A DNA stretch of 64,000 nucleotides, from assembly GCF_007679035.1 (NCBI RefSeq), contig NZ_VEFR01000001.1:682001-746000 (forward strand), read 5' to 3'. Positions 42,938 through 51,293 of the stretch are shown here, one piece after another. Both the position numbers and the translations under genes were made by a program. The DNA is from Agrococcus jejuensis (lineage in GTDB: Bacteria; Actinomycetota; Actinomycetes; Actinomycetales; Microbacteriaceae). How positions within the stretch are numbered: position 1 is the first letter of the stretch; the number at the start of each line of letters is the position of its first letter. Under the pieces are notes generated by a model, which ran no database searches, was not told the origin of the DNA, and was given only the letters and a program-made list of their open reading frames with translations.

Positions 42938-45475
42938 TCAGCCCGCGACGGCGACGAGGCCGAGCTCGGCGGGCGACGCCAGCAGGTCGTGCGCCGGCAC
43001 GACGCGCACGGCGTAGCCGAAGGTGCCCGCGCGCAGCACGGGCAGCGTCGCGGCGAAGCGGTCGGCCGACGCCGAGGCACCCTCGTGCGCCAGGGCGAAC
43101 GTGCGCGTGTCGTGCAGCTCTCCCCCGTCGGCCATCAGCCCGCCCACGACCTCGACGCGCACGTCGTCGGGCTCCAGCGCGCCCAGCTCGACGTAGGCGC
43201 GCACGTCGATCGAGTCGCCCACGACCGGCGGGCTGTCGACGCCGTCGATCTCGACGTGGAGCACGCGCACATCTTGGAAGCCCTCGCGCACGCGCGTCGT
43301 CCACGCCGCGAGCTCGCGCGCCGGCGCGTACCCGTCGGCCGACACGGCGCGCTCGGCCAGCGCGGCGGGCGCGTAGAGGTCGCGCACGTACTGCTGCAGC
43401 ATGCGCTCGGCGCTCAGCTCGGGGCTCAGCGTCTCGAGCGTGTGCCGGATCGACGCGATCCAGTCGCGCGGCAGCCCGCGCTCGTCGCGGAGGTAGAAGC
43501 GGGGAGCGACCTGATGCTCGACGAGGTCGTACAGCGCGGTCGCCTCGAGCGCGTCGCGCGTCGCGGCATCCACGCGCTCGTTGGCCGACGGGATCGCCCA
43601 GCCGTTCTGCTCGTCGTGGTGCTCGTCCCACCAGCCGTCGAGGATCGACAGGTTGAGCGAGCCGTTCAGCGCCGCCTTCATGCCGCTCGTGCCGCACGCC
43701 TCGAGCGGCCGCAGCGGGTTGTTGAGCCAGACGTCGCAGCCCGGGTACAGGGTCTTCGCCATCGAGATGTCGTAGTCCTCGAGGAAGACGATGCGCTCGC
43801 GCACCGCGGGATCCTGCGCGAACCGCACGAGCTCCTGGATGAGCTGCTTGCCCTGCTCGTCGGCGGGATGCGACTTGCCCGCGATCACGAGCTGCACGGG
43901 GCGCTCGGGATGCGTCAGCAGCGCCCGCAGGCGCTCGCGGTCGTGGAGCATGAGGGTGAGGCGCTTGTACGTCGGCACGCGGCGTGCGAAGCCGATCGTG
44001 AGCACGTCGGGGTCGAGCAGGCGGTCGATCCACGCGGGCGCGGCGCCCTGGTTGCGCTCATGCTGGCGCCGGGTGCGCGTGCGCGCCTCCGTCACGAGCT
44101 GCTGGCGCATGTCCCGCCGCACGGCCCACAGCATGTCGTCGGCGAGCGCCTCCGAGCCCCAGTCCGCCTTGGTGGTGTCGCTCGCGCCGAGCACCTCGGC
44201 CGCGAGGCGCTTGAGGTGCGGCGACGTCCACGTCGCCGCGTGCACGCCGTTCGTCACCGATCCGATCGGCACGTCGTCGGCGTCGAAGCCCGGCCAGAGC
44301 GCGCCGAACATCTCGCGCGAGACGCTGCCGTGCAGCCGCGAGACGCCGTTGGCACGCTGCGCGAGCGCGAAGCCGAGATGCGCCATGTTGAACACGCCCT
44401 CGGTCTCCTCGGCGCCGAGGGCGAGCACGTCGTCGGCGTCGATGCCCGGCACGAGCTCGCCGGTCGCGAAGTGGGCGCGCACGAGGGAGGCGTCGAAGCG
44501 GTCGATGCCGGCGGGCACGGGCGTGTGGGTCGTGAAGACCGTGCCCGCACGCACGACGCGCAGCGCCTCGGCGAACGAGAGGCCCTCGGCGACGAGCGCG
44601 CCGATGCGCTCGAGCCCGAGGAAGCCGGCGTGGCCCTCGTTCGAGTGGAAGACCTCGGGCATCTCGCCGCCCGTGCGCTCGGCGTAGGCGGCGAGGGCGC
44701 GCACGCCGCCGATGCCCAGCAGCAGCTCCTGCACGAGGCGGTGCTCGCCGCCGCCGCCATAGAGACGGTCGGCGACGCCGCGCAGCTCGGGCGCGTTCTC
44801 GCGGACGTTCGTGTCGAGCAGCAGCAGCGGCACGCGGCCGACGCGTGCCTCCCAGATGCGCGCGTGCAGCGTGCGGTCGCCCGGCAGCGCGAGCGTGACG
44901 AGCACGGGCACGCCGTCGTCGTCGCGCAGCACCGTGAGCGGCAGGCCGTCGGGGTCGAGCACCGGGTAGGACTCCTGCTGCCAGCCCTCGGCGGAGATCG
45001 CCTGGCGGAAGTAGCCCGCCTGGTAGAACAGGCCGACGCCGACGATGGGGATGCCGAGGTCGCTCGCCGCCTTCAGGTGGTCGCCCGCGAGGATGCCGAG
45101 GCCGCCCGAGTACTGGGGCAGGGCGCTGGTGATGCCGAACTCGGGCGAGAAGTAGCCGATCGACCGGGGCGCGCCGTCGAGCGACTGGTACCAGCGCGCC
45201 TGCGACAGGTAGTCGTCGAGGTCCTGCGCGAGCGCGTGCACGCGTCCGACGAAGCCCTCGTCGGCCGCGAGCTCGGCGATGCGCTCCTGGCCGACGCGGC
45301 CGAGCAGCTGGATGGGGTCGTGCCCGGCGCCGCGCCACGCGTCGAGGGAGACCTCGCGGAACAGCTCGCGGGTGGGCTCGTGCCACGACCATCGCAGGTT
45401 CGTGGCGAGCGCCTCGAGCGGGCGCAGCGACTCCGGCAGCGACGATCGGACGGTGAACGTGCGGATGGCCTTCAC
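42938..45475 (-). CDS. glgP: Alpha-glucan phosphorylase (GT35, DUF3417 type)
   Basis: 845 residues. N-terminal DUF3417 part L-A-T-N-L-R-W-S-W-H near residue 25, then Y-F-S-P-E-F-G-I, G-G-L-G-I-L-A-G-D-H-L-K, F-H-S-N-E-G-H, T-T-H-T-P-V-P-A-G and the PLP pocket E-A-C-G-T-S-G-M-K-A-A-L-N-G. It splits terminal alpha-1,4 glucose with phosphate into glucose-1-phosphate. GTG 45475 is set by TACGCT. Divergent from glgE, so synthesis and breakdown genes share a 100-bp regulatory gap. Confidence 0.95.
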   Translation of the reverse strand: MKAIRTFTVRSSLPESLRPLEALATNLRWSWHEPTRELFREVSLDAWRGAGHDPIQLLGRVGQERIAELAADEGFVGRVHALAQDLDDYLSQARWYQSLDGAPRSIGYFSPEFGITSALPQYSGGLGILAGDHLKAASDLGIPIVGVGLFYQAGYFRQAISAEGWQQESYPVLDPDGLPLTVLRDDDGVPVLVTLALPGDRTLHARIWEARVGRVPLLLLDTNVRENAPELRGVADRLYGGGGEHRLVQELLLGIGGVRALAAYAERTGGEMPEVFHSNEGHAGFLGLERIGALVAEGLSFAEALRVVRAGTVFTTHTPVPAGIDRFDASLVRAHFATGELVPGIDADDVLALGAEETEGVFNMAHLGFALAQRANGVSRLHGSVSREMFGALWPGFDADDVPIGSVTNGVHAATWTSPHLKRLAAEVLGASDTTKADWGSEALADDMLWAVRRDMRQQLVTEARTRTRRQHERNQGAAPAWIDRLLDPDVLTIGFARRVPTYKRLTLMLHDRERLRALLTHPERPVQLVIAGKSHPADEQGKQLIQELVRFAQDPAVRERIVFLEDYDISMAKTLYPGCDVWLNNPLRPLEACGTSGMKAALNGSLNLSILDGWWDEHHDEQNGWAIPSANERVDAATRDALEATALYDLVEHQVAPRFYLRDERGLPRDWIASIRHTLETLSPELSAERMLQQYVRDLYAPAALAERAVSADGYAPARELAAWTTRVREGFQDVRVLHVEIDGVDSPPVVGDSIDVRAYVELGALEPDDVRVEVVGGLMADGGELHDTRTFALAHEGASASADRFAATLPVLRAGTFGYAVRVVPAHDLLASPAELGLVAVAG

Positions 45476-45481
45476 GTGTGC

Positions 45482-45487
45482 AGCGTA
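45482..45487 (-). promoter_or_regulatory. Leaderless -10 box of glgP
   Basis: TACGCT, 6 nt before GTG 45475. Confidence 0.6.
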
Positions 45488-45562
45488 GCGACGCGGAGAT
45501 AGCACAGGCGATGGCGACCCGCGATCCCCCGAGACGGTGATCGGACGGATGCGCGGCTTCGA

Positions 45563-45568
45563 TAGCGT
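45563..45568 (+). promoter_or_regulatory. Leaderless -10 box of glgE
   Basis: TAGCGT, 7 nt before GTG 45576. It makes the upstream in-frame ATG at 45537 unlikely. Confidence 0.6.
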
Positions 45569-45575
45569 GGGCTCC

Positions 45576-48140
45576 GTGGCGAAGGAGAAGCGCCGAGGCG
45601 CGTTCAGCAGGAGGAAGCCCGAGGATGCGGCCGTGCCGTCTCGGGCAGCAGCACCCGAGCCCGTGACGGCGCAGGAGCCGCCGGTCGAGCCGCCGGCGCT
45701 CGTCGAGCCGCCGAGGCCGTCGCTCGTCGAGCCACCGGCGACGGACGCGGACCCCGCGCCCGCCGACCCGCCCGCGCTCGTCGAGCCGCCGAAGCCCACG
45801 CTCGGCCTGCGGCGCCCGGTCTCGGCACCGCGCCCCGCGTCGACGGCGACGACCGCCGCATCGAGCCTGCCTCCGGTGCCCGCCGAGCCCAGCGTCCCCG
45901 CCGAGCCGAGCGTGCCCGCCGAGCCGAGCACGCCGCTGCCGCCTGCGCAGCCGGCGACGCCGGCCGCGCCGCCGGCCCCGCCCGCGCCGCAGGCTCCTCC
46001 GGCGACCGACGCGACGGCCGTCCCCGCGACGTCCGCGCCCGCGGTCGAGCCCGTCTCGGCTCCGACGCCGCCCGCCTACGCGTCGACGCCGCTGCCGCCG
46101 TCGGCACCGCGCCCGGCCGCGAGCGCCACGACCGCGGCCCCCGCCGCCGCGCCCGATCCCCGCACGCAGGTGCACACCGGGCGCATCCCCGTGCGCGATC
46201 TCTTCCCCGTCGTGCCCGGCTCGCCGCATCCCGCGAAGGCCGTCGTCGGGGAGGTCGTGCCGTTCTCGGCCACCGTGTTCCGCGAGGGCCACGACCAGAT
46301 CGGCGCGACCCTCGTGCTCACGGCGCCCTCGGGCGCCGTGCATCGCGAGGCCATGCGCCTCGTCGCCCCCGGCACCGACCGCTACTCGGCGCTCGCCGCG
46401 ATCGACGAGCAGGGCATGTGGACCTGGCACGTCGAGGGCTGGAGCGACGACTGGGGCACGTGGCTGCACGACGCCGAGATCAAGATCGGCGCCGGCATCG
46501 ACGTCGAGCTCATGCTCGAGATCGGCGCTCGCCTCATGGAGCGCTCGATCGCCGACGCGGACGGCCCCGCGAGCCTCGCCGAGGTCGCCGCCGCGCTGCG
46601 GGACGAGACGCGCACGCCCCAGGACCGCTGGGCCGCCGCGACCACGCCGACGGTGCGCGCGCAGCTGCAGGAGCATCCGCCGCGCGCGCTCGTGTCCACC
46701 TCCGACGAGGTGCCGCTGAAGGTCGAGCGCACGAAGGCGCTCGTCGGCTCCTGGTACGAGTTCTTCCCCCGATCCGAGGGCGCTCGCAAGACGGCGGACG
46801 GATGGGTGTCCGGCACCTTCCAGACCGCGAAGGAGCGCATCCCGGCCGTCGCCGCCATGGGCTTCGACGTGCTGTACCTGCCGCCGATCCACCCGATCGG
46901 CGAGGTGAACCGCAAGGGGCCGAACAACACGCTGACGCCGGCACCGGGCGACCCCGGCAGCCCATGGGCCATCGGCTCGAAGGACGGCGGGCACGACGCC
47001 ATCCACCCCGACCTCGGCACGATCGACGACCTGAGGGACTTCGTGGCCGAGGCCGGCAGGCACGGCATCGAGGTGGCGCTCGACTTCGCGCTGCAGTGCG
47101 CGCCCGACCATCCGTGGGTCACCGAGCACCCCGACTGGTTCACGCAGCTGCCCGACGGCACGATCGCCTTCGCCGAGAACCCGCCGAAGAAGTACCAGGA
47201 CATCTACCCGATCAACTTCGACCACGACCCCGCGGGCATCGCGCACGAGACCGTGCGGCTGCTCGAGCAGTGGGTCGACTGCGGCGTGCAGATCTTCCGC
47301 GTCGACAACCCGCACACGAAGCCCGTGTGGTTCTGGGAGTGGGTCATCGCGACGATGACCGAGCGGCACCCCGACGTGATGTTCCACGCCGAGGCGTTCA
47401 CGCGCCCCGCGATGATGCAGACGCTCGCGCAGGTCGGCTTCCAGCAGTCGGTGACGTACTACGCCTGGCGCAACACGAAGGACGAGCTCGCCGAGTACCT
47501 CGCGGAGGTGTCGGGCGAGCAGGCGGCGTGGTTCCGGCCGAACTTCTGGACGAACACGCCCGACATCCTCACGGAGTTCCTGCAGTTCGGCGGCGTGCCG
47601 GCCTACAAGATCCGTGCCGCGATCGCCGCGACGGCCGTGCCGTCGTGGGCGGTCTACGCCGGCTACGAGCTCATCGAGGACGTCGCACGCCCGGGCTCCG
47701 AGGAGAACGTCGACAACGAGAAGTACGAGTACAAGGAGCGCGACTGGGCACGGGCCGAGCGCCTGGGCACCTCGATCGCGCCCTACCTCACGCGCCTCAA
47801 CCGCATCCGCTCCGAGCATCCCGCGCTGCAGCAGCTGCGCAACCTCACGGTGCACTGGAGCGACGACGACGGCGTGCTCGTGTTCTCGAAGCACCTCGAC
47901 GGTCGCTTCACGCCCTCGGGCGAGCCCGACACCATCGTGGTCGTCGCGAACGTCGACCCGCACTCGGTGCGGCAGACGATGGTGCACCTGGACCTCGCCG
48001 CCCTGGGCCTCGAGCCCGGCTCCACGTTCGAGGTCCACGACCTCGTCACCGACCAGGTGTGGGAATGGGGCGACGACGCGTTCGTGCGCCTCGACGCCTT
48101 CGTCGAGCCCGTCCACATCCTGCACGTGAGGCACCCATGA
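45576..48140 (+). CDS. glgE: Maltose-1-phosphate maltosyltransferase with Pro/Ala-rich N-terminal extension
   Basis: 854 residues; GlgE is normally 650-700. The first about 190 residues are basic then Pro/Ala/Val/Glu-rich, with short repeats such as L-V-E-P-P and three V-P-A-E-P-S units, predicted disordered. The rest is GlgE: L-P-P-I-H-P-I-G, N-K/R-G-x-N-N, nucleophile Asp in F-R-V-D-N-P-H-T-K-P, Glu in F-H-A-E-A-F-T-R-P and T-P-D-I-L. It elongates alpha-1,4-glucan from maltose-1-phosphate. The maker of that donor (TreS/Pep2 or GlgM) is not in the window. Stop overlaps glgB start (ATGA). Confidence 0.93.
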   Translation: MAKEKRRGAFSRRKPEDAAVPSRAAAPEPVTAQEPPVEPPALVEPPRPSLVEPPATDADPAPADPPALVEPPKPTLGLRRPVSAPRPASTATTAASSLPPVPAEPSVPAEPSVPAEPSTPLPPAQPATPAAPPAPPAPQAPPATDATAVPATSAPAVEPVSAPTPPAYASTPLPPSAPRPAASATTAAPAAAPDPRTQVHTGRIPVRDLFPVVPGSPHPAKAVVGEVVPFSATVFREGHDQIGATLVLTAPSGAVHREAMRLVAPGTDRYSALAAIDEQGMWTWHVEGWSDDWGTWLHDAEIKIGAGIDVELMLEIGARLMERSIADADGPASLAEVAAALRDETRTPQDRWAAATTPTVRAQLQEHPPRALVSTSDEVPLKVERTKALVGSWYEFFPRSEGARKTADGWVSGTFQTAKERIPAVAAMGFDVLYLPPIHPIGEVNRKGPNNTLTPAPGDPGSPWAIGSKDGGHDAIHPDLGTIDDLRDFVAEAGRHGIEVALDFALQCAPDHPWVTEHPDWFTQLPDGTIAFAENPPKKYQDIYPINFDHDPAGIAHETVRLLEQWVDCGVQIFRVDNPHTKPVWFWEWVIATMTERHPDVMFHAEAFTRPAMMQTLAQVGFQQSVTYYAWRNTKDELAEYLAEVSGEQAAWFRPNFWTNTPDILTEFLQFGGVPAYKIRAAIAATAVPSWAVYAGYELIEDVARPGSEENVDNEKYEYKERDWARAERLGTSIAPYLTRLNRIRSEHPALQQLRNLTVHWSDDDGVLVFSKHLDGRFTPSGEPDTIVVVANVDPHSVRQTMVHLDLAALGLEPGSTFEVHDLVTDQVWEWGDDAFVRLDAFVEPVHILHVRHP

Positions 48141-50287
48141 CGACCATCGACGACGCGACCCTCGACCAGCTGGCGAGCGGCTCGCATCCCGCACCGCACG
48201 ACCTGCTGGGTGCGCATCCCGACGGCGACGACCACGTCGTGCGCGTCGTGCGTCGCCTGGCGACCACCGTCGAGGCGCTGCCGGAGGGTGCGGATGCCGT
48301 GCCGCTGACGCACGTCGCCCACGGCGTCTGGGAGGGCACGGTGCCCGGCCCCGTCGCCGCCTACCGCGTGCGCACGACGTACGACGACGGCGTCGCGCAC
48401 GAGGCCGAGGATCCGTACCGCTTCCTGCCGACCGTCGGCGAGCTCGACGCGCACCTGTGGCACGAGGGCAGGCACGAGCAGGCGTGGGAGATGCTCGGCA
48501 GCCATGTGCGCGAGCACCAGGGCGTCGCGGGCACGTCGTTCGCCGTCTGGGCGCCCAACGCCCGCGCCGTGCGGGTCATCGGCGATGCGAACGGCTGGGA
48601 CGGCACCGGGCACGCGATGCGCTCGATGGGCGTCAGCGGCATCTGGGAGCTCTTCGTGCCCGGCGTCGGCCCCGGCGACGCGTACAAGTACGAGCTGCTC
48701 ACCGCCGACGGCTGGGTGCGTCGTGCCGACCCGTTCGCGCGATTCACGGAGGTGCCGCCGGCGACGGCGTCGAAGACGGGCGTCTCGACGTTCGAGTGGA
48801 GCGACGACGAGTGGATGCGCGCACGCGCGCAGTCCGACCCGCACACGGGACCCATGTCGGTCTACGAGATGCACTTCGCCTCGTGGCGACCCGGCCTGTC
48901 GTACCGCGAGATGGCCGATCCGCTCATCGCCTACCTCGACGAGACGGGCTTCACCCACGTCGAGTTCCTGCCGCTCGCCGAGCACCCGTTCGGCGGCTCG
49001 TGGGGCTACCAGGTCACGGGCTACTACGCGCCGACGAGCCGATTCGGGCATCCCGACGACCTCAAGTACCTCATCGATCGCCTGCACGGCGCCGGGTACG
49101 GCGTCATCGTCGACTGGGTGCCCGCGCACTTCCCGAAGGACGAGTGGGCGCTCGCGCGCTTCGACGGCACGCCGCTGTTCGAGCACGGCGATCCGCGACG
49201 CGGCGAGCAGCTCGACTGGGGCACGAACGTGTTCGACTTCGGCCGCAGCGAGGTGCGCAACTTCCTCGTCGCGAACGCCGTGTTCTGGCTCGAGGAGTTC
49301 CACGTCGACGGCCTGCGCGTCGACGCCGTCGCGTCGATGCTCTACCTCGACTACTCGCGCGCCGAGGGCCAATGGCTGCCGAACGAGCACGGCGGTCGCG
49401 AGAACCTCGAGGCGATCTCGCTGCTGCAGGAGGTCAACGCCACCGCCTACCGGCGCTGCCCCGGCATCGTCATGATCGCCGAGGAGTCGACGTCGTGGCC
49501 CGGCGTCACGCGCCCCACCGACCAGGGCGGCCTCGGCTTCGGCCTGAAGTGGAACATGGGCTGGATGCACGACACGCTCCGGTACATGCAGGTCGACCCC
49601 ATGTACCGGTCGCACCACCACCACGACATCACGTTCTCGTTCCTCTACGCGTTCTCGGAGGCCTTCACGCTGCCGATCAGCCACGACGAGGTCGTGCACG
49701 GCAAGGGCTCGCTGCTGGGCAAGATGCCCGGCGACCACTGGCAGCAGCTCGCGTCGGTGCGCGCCTACCTCACGTTCATGTGGGCGCATCCCGGCAAGCA
49801 GCTGCTCTTCATGGGGCAGGAGTTCGGGCAGCCGAGCGAATGGAGCGAGGCGCGCGGGCTCGACTGGTGGATCCTCGACCAGCCGGCCCACCAGGGCCTG
49901 CTGCGCCTCGTCGGCCGCCTCAACCGCGTCTACCGCGAGCACGAGGCGCTGTGGGGCCGCGACTCCGAGCCGGCGGGCTTCGAGTGGGTCGACGGCGGCA
50001 ACTCGTCCGACAACGTCGTCGCGTTCCTGCGGCACGGCCACGACGGCAGGCCCATCGCGGCGATCCACAACTTCTCGGGCAAGCCCGTGCACGACTACCG
50101 CATCGGCCTGCCGGAGGCGGGCGCGTGGACGGAGATCGTGAACTCGGACGCGACGGAGTACGGCGGCTCGGGCGTCGGCAACCTCGGCACGGTGCATGCC
50201 ACCGACGAGCCGTTCGGCGGCCGTCCCGCGTCGGCGACGCTCACGATCCCGCCGCTCGCCGGGCTGCTGTTGACGCCGCAGCGCTGA
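48137..50287 (+). CDS. glgB: 1,4-alpha-glucan branching enzyme
   Basis: 716 residues. CBM48 domain(s) at 1-215 (D-L-L-G-A-H-P at 22-28; F-A-V-W-A-P-N-A), GH13_9 barrel with V-E-F-L-P, nucleophile Asp in D-G-L-R-V-D-A-V, Glu in M-I-A-E-E-S-T and Asp in S-H-D-E-V-V-H-G-K. It cuts and rejoins chains as alpha-1,6 branches. Translationally coupled to glgE, the classical GlgE-GlgB pair that builds branched glucan. Confidence 0.96.
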   Translation: MTTIDDATLDQLASGSHPAPHDLLGAHPDGDDHVVRVVRRLATTVEALPEGADAVPLTHVAHGVWEGTVPGPVAAYRVRTTYDDGVAHEAEDPYRFLPTVGELDAHLWHEGRHEQAWEMLGSHVREHQGVAGTSFAVWAPNARAVRVIGDANGWDGTGHAMRSMGVSGIWELFVPGVGPGDAYKYELLTADGWVRRADPFARFTEVPPATASKTGVSTFEWSDDEWMRARAQSDPHTGPMSVYEMHFASWRPGLSYREMADPLIAYLDETGFTHVEFLPLAEHPFGGSWGYQVTGYYAPTSRFGHPDDLKYLIDRLHGAGYGVIVDWVPAHFPKDEWALARFDGTPLFEHGDPRRGEQLDWGTNVFDFGRSEVRNFLVANAVFWLEEFHVDGLRVDAVASMLYLDYSRAEGQWLPNEHGGRENLEAISLLQEVNATAYRRCPGIVMIAEESTSWPGVTRPTDQGGLGFGLKWNMGWMHDTLRYMQVDPMYRSHHHHDITFSFLYAFSEAFTLPISHDEVVHGKGSLLGKMPGDHWQQLASVRAYLTFMWAHPGKQLLFMGQEFGQPSEWSEARGLDWWILDQPAHQGLLRLVGRLNRVYREHEALWGRDSEPAGFEWVDGGNSSDNVVAFLRHGHDGRPIAAIHNFSGKPVHDYRIGLPEAGAWTEIVNSDATEYGGSGVGNLGTVHATDEPFGGRPASATLTIPPLAGLLLTPQR

Positions 50288-50293
50288 CCCGCG

Positions 50294-50334
50294 ACGACGA
50301 AGGCCCCCGACCAGCGGTCGGGGGCCTTCGTCGT
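50294..50334. terminator. Bidirectional hairpin terminator after glgB
   Basis: Perfect 19-bp stem with AGC loop, 6 nt after the glgB stop; the thioredoxin gene stops 9 nt further on the other strand. The stem carries CGAAGG...CCTTCG. Confidence 0.8.
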
Positions 50335-50342
50335 GCTCGGGC

Positions 50343-51293
50343 TCAGTACAGCAGCGTCGTCAGCCGACGGCGAGCCGCGGCGACGCGTGCGTCGTCCGCA
50401 CCGACGATCTCGAAGAGGTCGACGAGTCGCAGGCGCACGTCCTGCCGCTGCTCCCCCGCCGTGGCTGCCACGAGGTCGAGCAGCCGCGCGAAGGCGTCCT
50501 CGACGTGGCCGCCCGAGACGTCGAGGTCGGCGACGAGCATCTGCGCCGCGACGTCGTCGGGCGCCGCCGCGGCCGCCTCACGGATGCCGTCGGCCGTCGT
50601 GCCCTGGAGGCGCTCGAGCAGTCGCACGTTCGCGAGCCCGGCGACGGCCTCGCCGTCGCGCGGGTTCGCGACGATCGCACGCTCGTACGCGTCGATCGCG
50701 GCGACAAGGTCGCCGCGGTCGAGGGCGTCGTGCGCCTCCTGGTGCAGCGGCGGCAGCGGCGGCTCGACGGGCTCCTGGGGCTCGTCGCCGGCGTCGCCGA
50801 CGGGCAGGCGTCCCGTGACGCCCTCCTGCGCAGCGAACGCGAGCACCTGCTCGAGCACGTCGGCCACCTGCGCCTCGGGGATCGCGCCCGTGAAGAGCGC
50901 TGCGGGGCGGCCGCCGATGACGGCGGCGACGGTCGGGATCGACTGCGCCTGGAAGGCCTGCACGAGCTGCGGGTTCTGGTCGGCGTCGACCTTCGCGAGC
51001 ACGATGCGGCCGGCGTAGGCCGTCACGAGGCGCTCGAGGATCGGCGTGAGCTGCTTGCACGGGCCGCACCACTCGGCCCAGATGTCGATGACGACGGGCA
51101 CGGTGCGCGACAGCTCGACGATCTGCGCGAAGTCGGCGTCGCCGACGTCGACGATCACGCCGACGCCGGCCTGCGGCGCCGCGGCACCGTCGACGGGCGC
51201 GGGCTGCTGCGATGCCGCCGGACGCGCATGCCGCGCGGCCAGGCCGGACAGGTCGACGGCCCCCGCCATCGACGCGGGCAGACGATCGGTCAT
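50343..51293 (-). CDS. Thioredoxin-TPR protein (CnoX-like)
   Basis: 316 residues. Thioredoxin domain at about 45-155 with W-A-E-W-C-G-P-C-K and cis-Pro in S-I-P-T-V. Then a helical region with TPR-like repeats (A-L-D-R-G-D-L-V-A-A-I-D-A-Y-E-R-A and others). This is the YbbN/CnoX architecture, a chaperone-holdase or redox protein. Unlike E. coli CnoX (SXXC) it keeps both cysteines. ATG 51293 overlaps the stop of the upstream membrane protein (ATGA). Confidence 0.9.
   Translation of the reverse strand: MTDRLPASMAGAVDLSGLAARHARPAASQQPAPVDGAAAPQAGVGVIVDVGDADFAQIVELSRTVPVVIDIWAEWCGPCKQLTPILERLVTAYAGRIVLAKVDADQNPQLVQAFQAQSIPTVAAVIGGRPAALFTGAIPEAQVADVLEQVLAFAAQEGVTGRLPVGDAGDEPQEPVEPPLPPLHQEAHDALDRGDLVAAIDAYERAIVANPRDGEAVAGLANVRLLERLQGTTADGIREAAAAAPDDVAAQMLVADLDVSGGHVEDAFARLLDLVAATAGEQRQDVRLRLVDLFEIVGADDARVAAARRRLTTLLY

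Noticed and set aside
45880..45945. Tandem DNA repeat (18-bp units) as a satellite
   Set aside because: It encodes the V-P-A-E-P-S repeats inside the GlgE extension in frame; a coding repeat, not a separate element.
44058..48194. Long reading frame antisense to glgP/glgE (over 1300 codons)
   Set aside because: High-GC DNA gives long shadow frames; the translation is Arg/Ala-rich without domains and opposes two clear enzymes.
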